Shown: piece by piece, positions 1 through 8,242 of the stretch
Position numbering within the stretch: the stretch's first letter is position 1
How the letters are laid out: each line of letters starts with the position of its first letter
Source of the DNA: Cognatishimia coralii
Lineage (GTDB): Bacteria; Pseudomonadota; Alphaproteobacteria; Rhodobacterales; Rhodobacteraceae
Assembly (NCBI RefSeq): GCF_037478305.1
Contig: NZ_JBBGAZ010000001.1
Span: 62,001-126,000, forward strand
DNA length: 64,000 nucleotides
Direction of reading: 5' to 3'
Program-made: the position numbers and the translations under genes
Notes under the pieces: generated by a model
Told to the model about the DNA's origin: nothing
What the model saw: only the letters and a program-made list of their open reading frames with translations
Databases searched by the model: none

Positions 1-129
1 CGTGGCACCAGCCACTTTCCGGTGAACCTCGCGGAATTTACAAAGACTGCTTCGCCCAAAGCGCAATTGTCAGGCAGCGTGCTTCATGGCATGCAACATA
101 TTCGGCCCACCCTAAGGAGCGCAGGATGA
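1..129 (+). CDS. C-terminal end of an unidentified gene (truncated by window start)
   Basis: Frame 1 is open from the first base to a TGA at 127-129 and encodes about 42 residues (it begins RGTSHFPVNLAEF and ends IRPTLRSAG). The stop overlaps the ATG of the following kinase in an ATGA arrangement, and the kinase's ribosome binding site (AAGGAGCG, 115-122) lies inside this frame. That is how translationally coupled genes in an operon look, so I read it as the tail of a real upstream gene. The fragment is too short to name a family. Confidence 0.5.
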   Translation, partial: RGTSHFPVNLAEFTKTASPKAQLSGSVLHGMQHIRPTLRSAG

Positions 130-992
130 CCGTCTATAATCTGGGATCTATCAATATCGACCACGTCTATACGATGGAGGACTTCCCGCGCCCAGGCCAA
201 ACCCTCAGCGCGGAGAGCATGGTCACGAACCTCGGTGGCAAGGGTTTGAACATTTCAGTTGCGCTTAGCCGGGCGGGTGCAGATGTGCGCCATATCGGGG
301 CTGTTGGGGCAGGGGATGCACTGGTGCAGACGCTGCTCGCGCCGTTTGATCTGAATCTGGACAGTGTCGCCTTGCTTGAGGCCCCCACGGGCCATGCCAT
401 TATCTATCTGGACAAGACCCGCGAAAATCAGATCGTAATCTTTCCAGGCGCCAATGGGGCAATCACGCAGGCGCATGTTGAAGCCTCTTTGGCGGATGCA
501 GGCCCGGGTGACTGGCTGGTTCTGCAAAATGAAACCAACGCCAATGAGATCGGCCTTTCGGTCGCACGCGCCAAGGGCATGAAGGTCGCGCTTGTGGCCG
601 CGCCCTTTGACGACAGCATGCCCGATCTGATGCGGCGGGTGGATTTGGTGTCGGTCAACGAAGAGGAACTGCGCGATTTTGAGGCCGCCATGGGCGGCTC
701 CTTCCGCGATCACCGCGACATGTCTTTCCTTGTGACCTATGGGGCTGAGGGCGCTGAATTCGTCTCTGGTGATGAAACCTACCGAGTGGACGCCCATAAG
801 GTTCAGGTCGCTGATACAACCGGAGCGGGTGATACCTTCTTTGGCGGTTTCATGGCGCATTATGCGGCTGGTGCGAGTGTCCCTGAGGCTCTGGAGTTCG
901 CCTCGGCGATGGCGGCCTTACAAGTCCAAGCGCTGGGCGCGGCGGTGGCCATTCCGGCGCGCGATGATGTTTTGGCCTTCTTGAAAGGTTAA
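126..992 (+). CDS. PfkB/ribokinase-family carbohydrate kinase
   Basis: This is a predicted cytoplasmic ATP-dependent sugar or nucleoside kinase of 288 residues, the usual length for the family. The N-terminal glycine-rich substrate motif reads NLGGKGLN, close to the ribokinase GGKGAN motif. The C-terminal PfkB signature DTTGAGDTFFGGF contains the catalytic Asp of the GAGD anion hole. The start is an ATG preceded by AAGGAGCG and overlaps the upstream stop by four bases, so the two genes are probably co-transcribed. A GC-rich hairpin lies directly downstream and separates it from the alginate-type operon. The ribokinase-like motif favours ribose or a nucleoside as substrate, but sequence alone does not settle this. 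Confidence 0.85.
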   Translation: MTVYNLGSINIDHVYTMEDFPRPGQTLSAESMVTNLGGKGLNISVALSRAGADVRHIGAVGAGDALVQTLLAPFDLNLDSVALLEAPTGHAIIYLDKTRENQIVIFPGANGAITQAHVEASLADAGPGDWLVLQNETNANEIGLSVARAKGMKVALVAAPFDDSMPDLMRRVDLVSVNEEELRDFEAAMGGSFRDHRDMSFLVTYGAEGAEFVSGDETYRVDAHKVQVADTTGAGDTFFGGFMAHYAAGASVPEALEFASAMAALQVQALGAAVAIPARDDVLAFLKG

Positions 993-1003
993 ATTCGCGG
1001 CTG

Positions 1004-1030
1004 CCGCCCGTTCAAAATGCGGGCGGGTTT
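1004..1030 (+). terminator. Probable intrinsic terminator after the PfkB kinase
   Basis: A 7-bp GC stem (CCGCCCG at 1004-1010, CGGGCGG at 1020-1026) with a 9-base loop is followed by GTTT. The T-run is short, so termination may be weak. It sits 11 bases after the kinase stop codon. Confidence 0.5.
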
Positions 1031-1308
1031 ATCCACAGATAGGTGAGTCTCTGTCTTGGGGTATCTGCGCCCAATTGACCTGCCCAAGTGGTTAACTGTT
1101 GCGGATTTTGGGTACAGGCTCAGAGCCTTCTGCCACTGTTTCCAGTATTGTAACACAAGGCGAAAAAAACTCTGACTCGATCTGCGGGGCTCGTCAAATA
1201 TCGGTCATAGATATTAATGCACTGTGAATAAGTTAAATTAAATAAAAACAAATATTTAAGTCGAATTTTCGCCTGTCCGCTGTGCCTGCTAGCCACATTT
1301 GCTGACAG

Positions 1309-1331
1309 CTTGTAGGCAAAACCCCTACAAG
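1309..1331. promoter_or_regulatory. Inverted repeat upstream of algD, candidate operator
   Basis: Two perfect 8-bp arms, CTTGTAGG (1309-1316) and CCTACAAG (1324-1331), are separated by 7 bases. The dyad ends 90 bp before the algD start. A run of T's follows five bases after it (1338-1343), so it could alternatively act as an attenuator-like hairpin. The response regulator encoded at the far end of the operon is a natural candidate to bind it; that link is inference. Confidence 0.4.
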
Positions 1332-1421
1332 GTCCCGTTTTTTCCCGACTTATCGGCGCGCCGTGCCAGCGCCACGCTTTCCTCAAATCTGGTTAATCGC
1401 CTCACGAGGATTTCTCTAAAA

Positions 1422-2738
1422 ATGGCTCGAATTAGTGTATTTGGAATTGGGTATGTTGGCGCAGTTGCAGCAGCCTGTTTGGCGCGTGATGGACATAAGG
1501 TCATCGCGGTCGATGTCGATGAAGACAAGGTCGATCTGATCAACCGCGGACAATCTCCGATTGTGGAGGAAGGTCTTGGCGCTCTGATCGCCAAGGGCAT
1601 TGACAATGACCGGCTCTTTGCCACCAGCGACGCGAGCTTTGCCATTGATCAAACCGACGTCAGCCTGGTCTGCGTGGGCACGCCCAGTGACCCGAGCGGT
1701 GCTTTGGATCTGACCTATATCAAAGAGGTAAGTCGCCAGATCGGCCAGGAAATGCGCGAGAAAGAGACGCTGCATTCCGTGATTCTGCGCTCCACCGTCT
1801 TGCCCGGCACGTCTGAGGACATCTGCATTCCTCTGATCGAGCGTCATTCGGGCAAGACCGCCGGACGGGGCTTTGGCTTTGGCTATTACCCCGAGTTCCT
1901 GCGCGAAGGCAGCGCGATTGACGATTACGACGACGCGGGCCTCGTGGTCTTTGGCGCGCTGGATGAGGCGACGCGGAATTTCCTGCATATGGTGAACGCG
2001 ACACAGGACTGCTGCCTGCATGAGGTCGGATTGCGCACCGCCGAGATGGTGAAGTATACCTCTAACAGCTGGCGTGCGACCAAAGTCACATTTGCCAATG
2101 AAATCGGCAATATTTCAAAGGCTTGCGGCCTTGACGGGCAAGAAGTGATGGATGTGCTGTGCGCCGACCACAAAGTCTCGATGTCGCCGAAATTTCTGCG
2201 TCCGGGCTTTGCTTTCGGAGGCTCTTGCCTGCCCAAGGATATCCGCGCGTTGAAACATCTCGCGGATCGCACACAAACGCCGACCCCGCTTTTGAGCGCG
2301 GTTCTGGATGCCAATGACGCGCAGGTGGCGCGGGCGGAACGTATGGTGCGAGACTCTGGCGCGCGCCACGTCGGTTTTGTCGGCATTTCCTTTAAGCCCG
2401 GCACCGATGATCTGCGCGAGAGCCCTCTGGTGGAACTGGCCGCGCGGCTGGTGATGCAGGGTATCACTGTCTCGGTTTTTGATCCCTATGTGGCGCAATT
2501 GGCGGCGCAACAGGATGGCGATCCGTTTCGCAACAGCAAGCTGCCCTATCTGAAGCAGATGCTAGTGCAAGAGCTGCCCGCGCTGGTCGCGGCGACAGAT
2601 GCGCTTGTGATCGGCAATTTCTATGCGGAAACTGTTGAAATTCTGGGTGCAGCCTCGGTGACCAAGCCCACGATCGATCTGACGCGCTTGCGGCGCGATA
2701 TGGTCAGCACGGGCACCTATGAAGGCATCTGCTGGTAA
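1422..2738 (+). CDS. algD: GDP-mannose 6-dehydrogenase
   Basis: This enzyme makes GDP-mannuronic acid, the precursor of alginate-type polymers, by two-step NAD-dependent oxidation of GDP-mannose in the cytoplasm. The protein has 438 residues (Pseudomonas AlgD 436). The N-terminus carries the Rossmann motif GIGYVGAVAA, the catalytic cysteine is Cys269 in FAFGGSCLPKD, and the C-terminal lobe has SFKPGTDDLRESPLVEL. It ends in EGICW, the same terminal motif as I recall for Pseudomonas AlgD, which favours GDP-mannose over UDP-glucose specificity. I chose the ATG at 1422 because the Rossmann fold begins directly after it; a longer in-frame extension from 1299 is not conserved-looking. It is the first gene of the operon, and the next one starts 6 bases after its stop. 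Confidence 0.92.
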   Translation: MARISVFGIGYVGAVAAACLARDGHKVIAVDVDEDKVDLINRGQSPIVEEGLGALIAKGIDNDRLFATSDASFAIDQTDVSLVCVGTPSDPSGALDLTYIKEVSRQIGQEMREKETLHSVILRSTVLPGTSEDICIPLIERHSGKTAGRGFGFGYYPEFLREGSAIDDYDDAGLVVFGALDEATRNFLHMVNATQDCCLHEVGLRTAEMVKYTSNSWRATKVTFANEIGNISKACGLDGQEVMDVLCADHKVSMSPKFLRPGFAFGGSCLPKDIRALKHLADRTQTPTPLLSAVLDANDAQVARAERMVRDSGARHVGFVGISFKPGTDDLRESPLVELAARLVMQGITVSVFDPYVAQLAAQQDGDPFRNSKLPYLKQMLVQELPALVAATDALVIGNFYAETVEILGAASVTKPTIDLTRLRRDMVSTGTYEGICW

Positions 2739-2744
2739 GTCTTG

Positions 2745-4232
2745 ATGCTGGGTCACGCGACATATCTCATGAGCCTTGCGCTTTTGACGATCCTTGTCAG
2801 CGCGACGGATTTGTCCGGCGCACGCGAGGCATTTGTCGTGATCGGAGCGCTCGGGATCTGGCGCTATAGCTGGGCGGTTTTGAATTTCTCCCGCGCCATT
2901 TGGTTTCGTCGGGTCGCTTACCCGCGTCGCAAGGCGCGCGCGCTCGCGGCCTATGCCGAACGCGGACGCTCCGCGCGGGCACATTTTCTCGTGACCTCTT
3001 ACCGTATCCCCACCGACGTCACTCTTCGCGTCTATCGCAGCGTCTTTGCCGCAGCGATGGCCGCGAAGGGTGGTGCGCAGGTGGTGGCCTCGGTTGTGGA
3101 TGCCGCTGATGCGCGGCTCATCCGAACCTTGTTTGATCGCCAATGTGCGGGGGCACACTCCGTCAGTCTGGTGATGGATCGCATTCCCGGAACCGGCAAG
3201 CGTGATGCTTTGGCAGCCGGGCTGCGCCACATAGCCAAAACCTGCCCAACCAGAGAGGACGTTGTCCTGCTCGTGGATGGGGATAGCTGTGTGCCCGTTG
3301 ATATCGTTGAAAAATCTGCGCCGTTCTTCACGGATCATAGGGTGGGGGCCCTGACCACGGATGAGGCGGCAGAGATCGAGGAAGCGGGTCTTTTTCAGGA
3401 CTGGTTCCGCCTGAGGTTTGATCAGCGTCAGGTGATGATGTGCTCGATGGCGCTGGCGCGGCGGGTCTTGACCCTGACGGGGCGTATGTCTGTCTTTCGC
3501 GCGGATCTGGCCACCAATCCCGATTTCATTCGCCTTGTGCAGCATGACCACATCGACCACTGGCGTTTTGGCCGCCTTGCCTTCCTGACCGGAGACGACA
3601 AATCCACCTGGTTCTGGCTGCTGAAGCAGGGGTTTGAGATGACCTATCTGCCGGACGTCCAATCGATCTCGATGGAGAGCCAGCCAAAGGCGGGGTTTGT
3701 GACGAGCGCCGTGACCCTGATGACCCGCTGGTTTGGCAATATGCTGCGCACCAATGCGCGCGCTTTGGCATTGCCGCGCAAGGACATCGGCACCTTTGTG
3801 TGGTGGTCGCTGCTGGATCAACGCATCTCGATCTGGACGACGCTTGCGGGCCCAAGCGCTGCGGTGCTGGCTGCGCTTTTGTATGATCCGATGATCCTTG
3901 TGGCCTATGCGGCCTGGGTTCTGTTCACCCGATATGTCTTTTGCACGGCGCTCAGCGCCTTTCGCGGGCGTGGTTTTCCGGTCACCTATCCGGTCTTGCT
4001 TTACTTCAGCCAGCTCATGGGGGCTTTGGTCAAAAGCTATGTCACATTCCGTTTGGACCGTCAGAAATGGACGCGCCAGACCACAGTTTCCAGTTTCGGG
4101 GTGGGGGCACCCCAAGGGCCCGGCTGGCGTAAAATCACCCGCCAGCTGGGCACCGGCTATCTGCACGCGCTAGCGGTTGGATGGCTTTTGTTGGGGGTCT
4201 TTTATCTTGTTGGATTTGAGGGTGCCCTATGA
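2745..4232 (+). CDS. alg8: Alg8-type glycosyltransferase (mannuronan polymerase catalytic subunit)
   Basis: This is a predicted inner-membrane GT2 glycosyltransferase that polymerises GDP-mannuronate. The roughly 495 residues match Alg8. Visible hallmarks are LVTSYRIPTDVTLRVYR near the N-terminus, the nucleotide-sugar motif VDGDS (about residue 177), TGDDKSTWFW (about 283) and the RWFGNMLRTN acceptor region (about 328), all counterparts of Alg8 motifs. Hydrophobic segments lie at the N-terminus and in the last third. A TTG at 2742 directly precedes the ATG at 2745; I used the ATG. The stop overlaps the start of alg44 in an ATGA arrangement, consistent with the two proteins forming the polymerase complex. 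Confidence 0.9.
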   Translation: MLGHATYLMSLALLTILVSATDLSGAREAFVVIGALGIWRYSWAVLNFSRAIWFRRVAYPRRKARALAAYAERGRSARAHFLVTSYRIPTDVTLRVYRSVFAAAMAAKGGAQVVASVVDAADARLIRTLFDRQCAGAHSVSLVMDRIPGTGKRDALAAGLRHIAKTCPTREDVVLLVDGDSCVPVDIVEKSAPFFTDHRVGALTTDEAAEIEEAGLFQDWFRLRFDQRQVMMCSMALARRVLTLTGRMSVFRADLATNPDFIRLVQHDHIDHWRFGRLAFLTGDDKSTWFWLLKQGFEMTYLPDVQSISMESQPKAGFVTSAVTLMTRWFGNMLRTNARALALPRKDIGTFVWWSLLDQRISIWTTLAGPSAAVLAALLYDPMILVAYAAWVLFTRYVFCTALSAFRGRGFPVTYPVLLYFSQLMGALVKSYVTFRLDRQKWTRQTTVSSFGVGAPQGPGWRKITRQLGTGYLHALAVGWLLLGVFYLVGFEGAL

Positions 4233-5326
4233 CAACCGATACGCTTCTGAGGGAGCAAGATTTAGGCTATGAGTCCGAGGACGTTGACGCGGAACTGGCG
4301 TTCCACAGCGAGTTTCCGCAGGTCCACCTGCCGTTTCAGATCACCATAGGCGGTCTGACGATGGAGGGGATCAGCATATCCTTGACCAAAGCGCTGGTCG
4401 CTGGCCGTCTGCCGCCGGATCTGGAATATCAGGACGAGCTGGTCTCGCTGAGGTTTGATTTCGACGGGTTTTCGGTGACCCTATTTGCCGATGCGATCCT
4501 GTCTCAGGACGTCCAAGATCCGCAAGCGCCGGTGTCGGTGTTCTTCACCCATCCCACCGACGGGCATCTGTCGCCGCTGCGCTATCTGGTCAACAGTTTT
4601 ATTGCGGGTGATACGATCACCTTGGGCCAGTTGCTCAGCACAGGGGCGACGCACTCGCATGTCACACCGCATGTGGCGCGCAAGGCCAAGGGCGGGTCAT
4701 TGGTTTCCTGGACCACAGTGATGCTGGCTCTGCTTGGCTTGCTTTTCGGATTTGCCGCGGCGGATCTGGTCTATCAACGAGTGATCCTGACACAGGAAGC
4801 GCGCCCCTTGGTGATCACACAGGATGTGCAAACCCTACGCGCCACGGCCTCGGGCCAGATCGCCATGGTCAACCCCGACGCCGCCGAGGGCGAGGTTGCC
4901 TATACTCTGATCACAAACCGAGGCGATTTTCTCAGCCTGCGGATGCCCTGCGACTGCGCCAGCGAACTGGCCGATGGAGCCTTTGCAGGGGCCACGGTTC
5001 TGGGCGGAGACCCTATTCTCACGCTTTTGCCTCAGGACAGCACGCCTGTGGCCCATGCGCTGCTGTCTCAACGCGGTCTAGAACGCTATCTCGCCGGAGA
5101 CCAGGCCGAGGTGGTCTTTGCAACTGGCCAGGTCGTTCAGGTGGCGCTTCGGATGGACACCTCAAAGGCGCAGCCCACGGCCACAATCGTCTGGCCACAA
5201 GGCGCCCCTGTGCCCTCGGACGGCACCATCGCGCGTCTTCGCTTTAATAAACTCAACGGTCGCATGGCCCGCTCTGTGAAATCCCGTCTTTCAGAGCTAG
5301 CCGCGCTGGCCTCAGAAAGGAACTGA
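4229..5326 (+). CDS. alg44: Alg44-like polymerase co-subunit with degenerate PilZ domain
   Basis: In Pseudomonas, Alg44 is the co-polymerase whose cytoplasmic PilZ domain binds c-di-GMP to switch on Alg8. This 365-residue protein keeps the architecture: an N-terminal PilZ-like region (about 25-140) ending in LRYLVNSFIAGDTITLGQLL, one transmembrane helix (about 158-182) and a periplasmic membrane-fusion-like domain with the MPCDCASEL motif. The nucleotide-binding residues look lost. The RxxxR pair (Arg17/Arg21 in Pseudomonas) aligns with Ser27/Gln31 in SEFPQV, and the DxSxxG motif is replaced by SISLTK. It is translationally coupled to alg8. The identity is well supported; c-di-GMP insensitivity is inferred from a by-eye alignment. 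Confidence 0.85.
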   Translation: MTTDTLLREQDLGYESEDVDAELAFHSEFPQVHLPFQITIGGLTMEGISISLTKALVAGRLPPDLEYQDELVSLRFDFDGFSVTLFADAILSQDVQDPQAPVSVFFTHPTDGHLSPLRYLVNSFIAGDTITLGQLLSTGATHSHVTPHVARKAKGGSLVSWTTVMLALLGLLFGFAAADLVYQRVILTQEARPLVITQDVQTLRATASGQIAMVNPDAAEGEVAYTLITNRGDFLSLRMPCDCASELADGAFAGATVLGGDPILTLLPQDSTPVAHALLSQRGLERYLAGDQAEVVFATGQVVQVALRMDTSKAQPTATIVWPQGAPVPSDGTIARLRFNKLNGRMARSVKSRLSELAALASERN

Positions 5327-5371
5327 CCCCCTAGAAACGCCAACACGTGGCACTCACATCGGAGACCCGAT

Positions 5372-6805
5372 ATGAAAGACATTACTCCAGTTATCCTTTG
5401 CGGCGGGTCAGGGGCGCGGCTTTGGCCGATGTCGCGGGATTTGAATCCCAAGCAATTTCAGCCAGTTGAGGGCGTGGGGTCTCAGACCTTCTTTCAGCAA
5501 ACCTTGCTGCGCCACGTGGCGCCGGGGTTCGGTGTGCCCTTTGTTGTATCGGGCAGCCGATACGCACATGTGGTGACGCAGCAATTAGCGGCACTCGGCC
5601 GAAAGGCGCATGTGCTGCTAGAGCCATTGCCCCGGGGAACTGGCCCCGCGGTGCTTGCTGCGGCGCTGACACTGGCGCGCAAAGACCCCAAAGCGCTTAT
5701 GTTGGTCGCGCCTTCAGACCATGTGATCAGAGGCGATGTGACCAAGGCCATCAAAACCGCCGCGACTGCGGCCCAAAGTGGCCATATCGTGGTCTTTGGA
5801 GTCACGCCCCGCTACGCAGAAACCGGTTTTGGTTATATCTTGGACACAGGACGCGTCGCTGGATTGGACGGCGTACGGCGCTGTGGCGGCTTTGTTGAAA
5901 AACCTTCTCACTTCAAAGCCTCGCAGTTGATCGCGTCGGGGTCAGCCTATTGGGCCAGCGGGATTTCGCTTTTTACTGCGGAAACCCTGATCACAGAGTT
6001 CGCCCGCTTTGCACCTGAAACGCTCGAGGCCGTGAAGGCCGCTGTTTGCGGCGCACAGGAAAACCTTCTGAGCCGTCCGTCTTATGCACGAGCAGCAAAT
6101 GGCTCGACAGAGCAGATGATCTTTGAACGCTCTGATCGCATGCTGATGATGCCGCTGGACGTAGAATGGGATGACGTCGGCTGTTGGACTTCGATGCATG
6201 CGATTGGCGATCAGGACGCCGAGGGCAATCTCTTGCATGGGGATGTCCTGAGCGTCGAGACCAAGAACTCGATGGTGCGCGCGGATGGTAAGCTTGTCGC
6301 GGTGGTTGGTGTTTCTGATCTGATCGTCGTGGATACGCCCGATGCTCTGCTGGTTACAAAACGCGGCCGCTGCCAAAGCGTGCGCCATGTTGTGGAACGT
6401 CTGAAAAAGACCCGACGCCAGGAAGCGCGCAGTTTTCCGCATGATCCCACCCAAAGCGCGCCGTCCGATTTCAGTTGGGGCGAAAGTCTGAGGCTGAAGC
6501 AAGCAGGGCAGGTAGATATGTCCCTTCTGCGCATTGCCGGAGGCAGCGCGATAAACCTGAAGGGCACGCCAGATCGTCAGATCGTCTTGTTGGCAGGGCG
6601 TTTGAACGTGATGCAGAACGGCAAAAGTTCCTGGCTTAGCACCAAAGACCAATTGGTGCTTGAACAGGGCGCGCAGGCCCATCTTGAAAACCCCGATGAC
6701 AGCGAAGTCGAAGCCCTGATGATGACCCATCGCGGTTCAGCGCAGGTTCATGCTGTACCGGAGGTGACCCATGTGGCCTTAGACCTGCACCGCGAGGTTC
6801 AGTAA
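5372..6805 (+). CDS. algA: AlgA-like mannose-1-phosphate guanylyltransferase with degenerate isomerase half
   Basis: AlgA is normally bifunctional: its N-terminal domain makes GDP-mannose and its C-terminal cupin interconverts fructose-6-P and mannose-6-P. The N-terminal half keeps GGSGARLWPMSR, PSDHVI, GFVEKP and WDDVGCW. It departs from the family at W194-ASG (usually WNSG) and in STEQMIFERS (usually SIDYAVMEKT). The C-terminal cupin aligns over its length (477 residues in total, Pseudomonas 481). However, the zinc-binding QMHHHRAEH segment is replaced by LKGTPDRQ, so isomerase activity is unlikely and mannose-6-P would have to come from another enzyme. The ATG follows GGAGA, 45 bases after alg44. 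Confidence 0.85.
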   Translation: MKDITPVILCGGSGARLWPMSRDLNPKQFQPVEGVGSQTFFQQTLLRHVAPGFGVPFVVSGSRYAHVVTQQLAALGRKAHVLLEPLPRGTGPAVLAAALTLARKDPKALMLVAPSDHVIRGDVTKAIKTAATAAQSGHIVVFGVTPRYAETGFGYILDTGRVAGLDGVRRCGGFVEKPSHFKASQLIASGSAYWASGISLFTAETLITEFARFAPETLEAVKAAVCGAQENLLSRPSYARAANGSTEQMIFERSDRMLMMPLDVEWDDVGCWTSMHAIGDQDAEGNLLHGDVLSVETKNSMVRADGKLVAVVGVSDLIVVDTPDALLVTKRGRCQSVRHVVERLKKTRRQEARSFPHDPTQSAPSDFSWGESLRLKQAGQVDMSLLRIAGGSAINLKGTPDRQIVLLAGRLNVMQNGKSSWLSTKDQLVLEQGAQAHLENPDDSEVEALMMTHRGSAQVHAVPEVTHVALDLHREVQ

Positions 6806-8235
6806 TGGTTTTCTCATCTGAAACCTTCCTGTTCCTGTTTTTGCCTGTGTTTATGGCAGTTTACTTCCTGACCCCCAGCCGATGGAGGTCCCTTACGATC
6901 CTGATCGGCAGCTATGTGTTTTATGGCTGGTGGCGGATGGATTTCCTGCTGCTTTTGATCGCCACGACGGGGTTTACATTCTGGATCGGCCAACGGATCG
7001 CTTTTTACCGAGCCTTGCCGCTGGGGCGGCTCTATCTGGCCATAGGCGTGATCGGATGCCTCGGGGTTCTGGCCACCTTTAAGTATCTGAATTTCTTCAT
7101 CGATAGCGCAACAGCCTTGGTCGGAAGAACGCCCGAAGAGATCGGCGTCCACTGGCGCCTGATCCTGCCGATTGGCATTTCCTTTTATGTGTTTCAGGCC
7201 ATCAGCTATCTGGTGGATGTCCACCGCAGCGACGCCCGTGCAGCGCATCGCTTGCTGGATTTCGCGGCCTTCATCGCGCTGTTCCCGCAGCTGATTGCTG
7301 GACCTATTCTGCGCTACAAAGACCTAGAGGCTCAGTTTCAACATCGCAGCCATTCCGTCACGCAATTCAGCGAAGGTCTGGCGCGGTTCTTGATCGGTCT
7401 GGGCAAAAAGGTGCTGCTGGCGGATTCCATCGCGCCTTTGGTGGATGCAGGGTTTGCGGCTGACAGCCCTTCTGCGACGCTCGCCTGGCTCGCGGCCATT
7501 GCCTATGCCCTGCAGCTCTATTTTGACTTTTCGGGTTATAGCGACATGGCTATCGGGCTAGGACGCATGATGGGCTTCACCTTCCCTGAAAACTTCCGCT
7601 TTCCCTATATCTCGCGCTCAATCACCGAGTTCTGGCGCCGCTGGCACATCTCTTTGTCGACCTGGCTTAGGGATTATCTCTATATCCCCTTAGGCGGCAA
7701 TCAGCTTGGGACAGGGCGCACCTATGTCAACTTGATGATCGTCATGCTTTTGGGAGGGCTCTGGCACGGCGCCAATTGGACGTTTGTTTTATGGGGCGCA
7801 TGGCATGGGGGGCTGCTGGCGCTCGAGCGCAAGATTGATTGGGCACGGCGCGCTAAACATATTGCCGGGGCGCGCGTAGTGACGCTTTTGGCAGTTTTGG
7901 TCGGTTGGGTCATGTTTCGCGCAGCCACCGTGCCGGACGCCGTCTCGATGTATGCCGGGATGGCCGGGCTCAACGGCATCGAGCTAACCTTTGAAAAAGT
8001 CCTCACGATCACGCGGGAAAGCTTGGTGATGACGGTGCTTGCCGCCTTTGTCGTCTGTCTTGAACCAAATATCGTCGCGCGCCCAACCCGTCGTGATGCC
8101 GGCAGTCGGCATTCCACGCCGCAAGGACAGACCATCGCGCTCTGGGTCACGCCGACTGTGCTTTTGATCGGAGCAGCGGCTGTGTTGAAGCTGGCCGAGC
8201 AAAGTTTCTCGCCGTTCCTCTATTTCCAGTTTTGA
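6805..8235 (+). CDS. algI: AlgI-type membrane-bound O-acetyltransferase (MBOAT)
   Basis: This is a multi-pass inner-membrane MBOAT of 476 residues, predicted to move acetyl groups across the membrane for polymer O-acetylation. It opens with MVFSSETFLFLFLPVF, typical of AlgI and DltB relatives, and carries the catalytic-region motif GLWHGANWTFVLWGAWHGG with the two family histidines at His321 and His334. The central FDFSGYSDMAIGLGRMMG and ITEFWRRWHISLSTWLRDY motifs are intact. The start codon overlaps the algA stop by one base (TAATG), so it is part of the operon. No degradation is visible. Confidence 0.93.
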   Translation: MVFSSETFLFLFLPVFMAVYFLTPSRWRSLTILIGSYVFYGWWRMDFLLLLIATTGFTFWIGQRIAFYRALPLGRLYLAIGVIGCLGVLATFKYLNFFIDSATALVGRTPEEIGVHWRLILPIGISFYVFQAISYLVDVHRSDARAAHRLLDFAAFIALFPQLIAGPILRYKDLEAQFQHRSHSVTQFSEGLARFLIGLGKKVLLADSIAPLVDAGFAADSPSATLAWLAAIAYALQLYFDFSGYSDMAIGLGRMMGFTFPENFRFPYISRSITEFWRRWHISLSTWLRDYLYIPLGGNQLGTGRTYVNLMIVMLLGGLWHGANWTFVLWGAWHGGLLALERKIDWARRAKHIAGARVVTLLAVLVGWVMFRAATVPDAVSMYAGMAGLNGIELTFEKVLTITRESLVMTVLAAFVVCLEPNIVARPTRRDAGSRHSTPQGQTIALWVTPTVLLIGAAAVLKLAEQSFSPFLYFQF

Positions 8236-8242
8236 GGTCTCA

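Larger units (their letters stand above)
993..1421. other. 429-bp intergenic region upstream of the alginate-type operon
   Basis: There is no convincing gene here. It holds the kinase terminator, a perfect consensus DnaA box (TTATCCACA, 1029-1037), a 6-bp dyad AGGCTC-A-GAGCCT (1116-1128), a strongly AT-rich tract (about 1190-1265) and a longer dyad at 1309-1331. The AT-rich tract followed by a dyad about 90 bp before the first gene is the expected layout of a regulated promoter for the operon, but I cannot place a -35/-10 pair with confidence. Confidence 0.5.

Noticed and set aside
1029..1037. Perfect DnaA box (TTATCCACA) near an AT-rich tract, as in a replication origin
   Set aside because: Only one box was seen, and neither dnaA, dnaN, parAB, hemE nor repABC is nearby. 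A single 9-mer match can occur by chance.
2562..4166. Long open frame antisense to alg8 (about 534 codons)
   Set aside because: It mirrors the codon bias of the sense gene, has no recognisable domain and no ribosome binding site, and alg8 is clearly coding.
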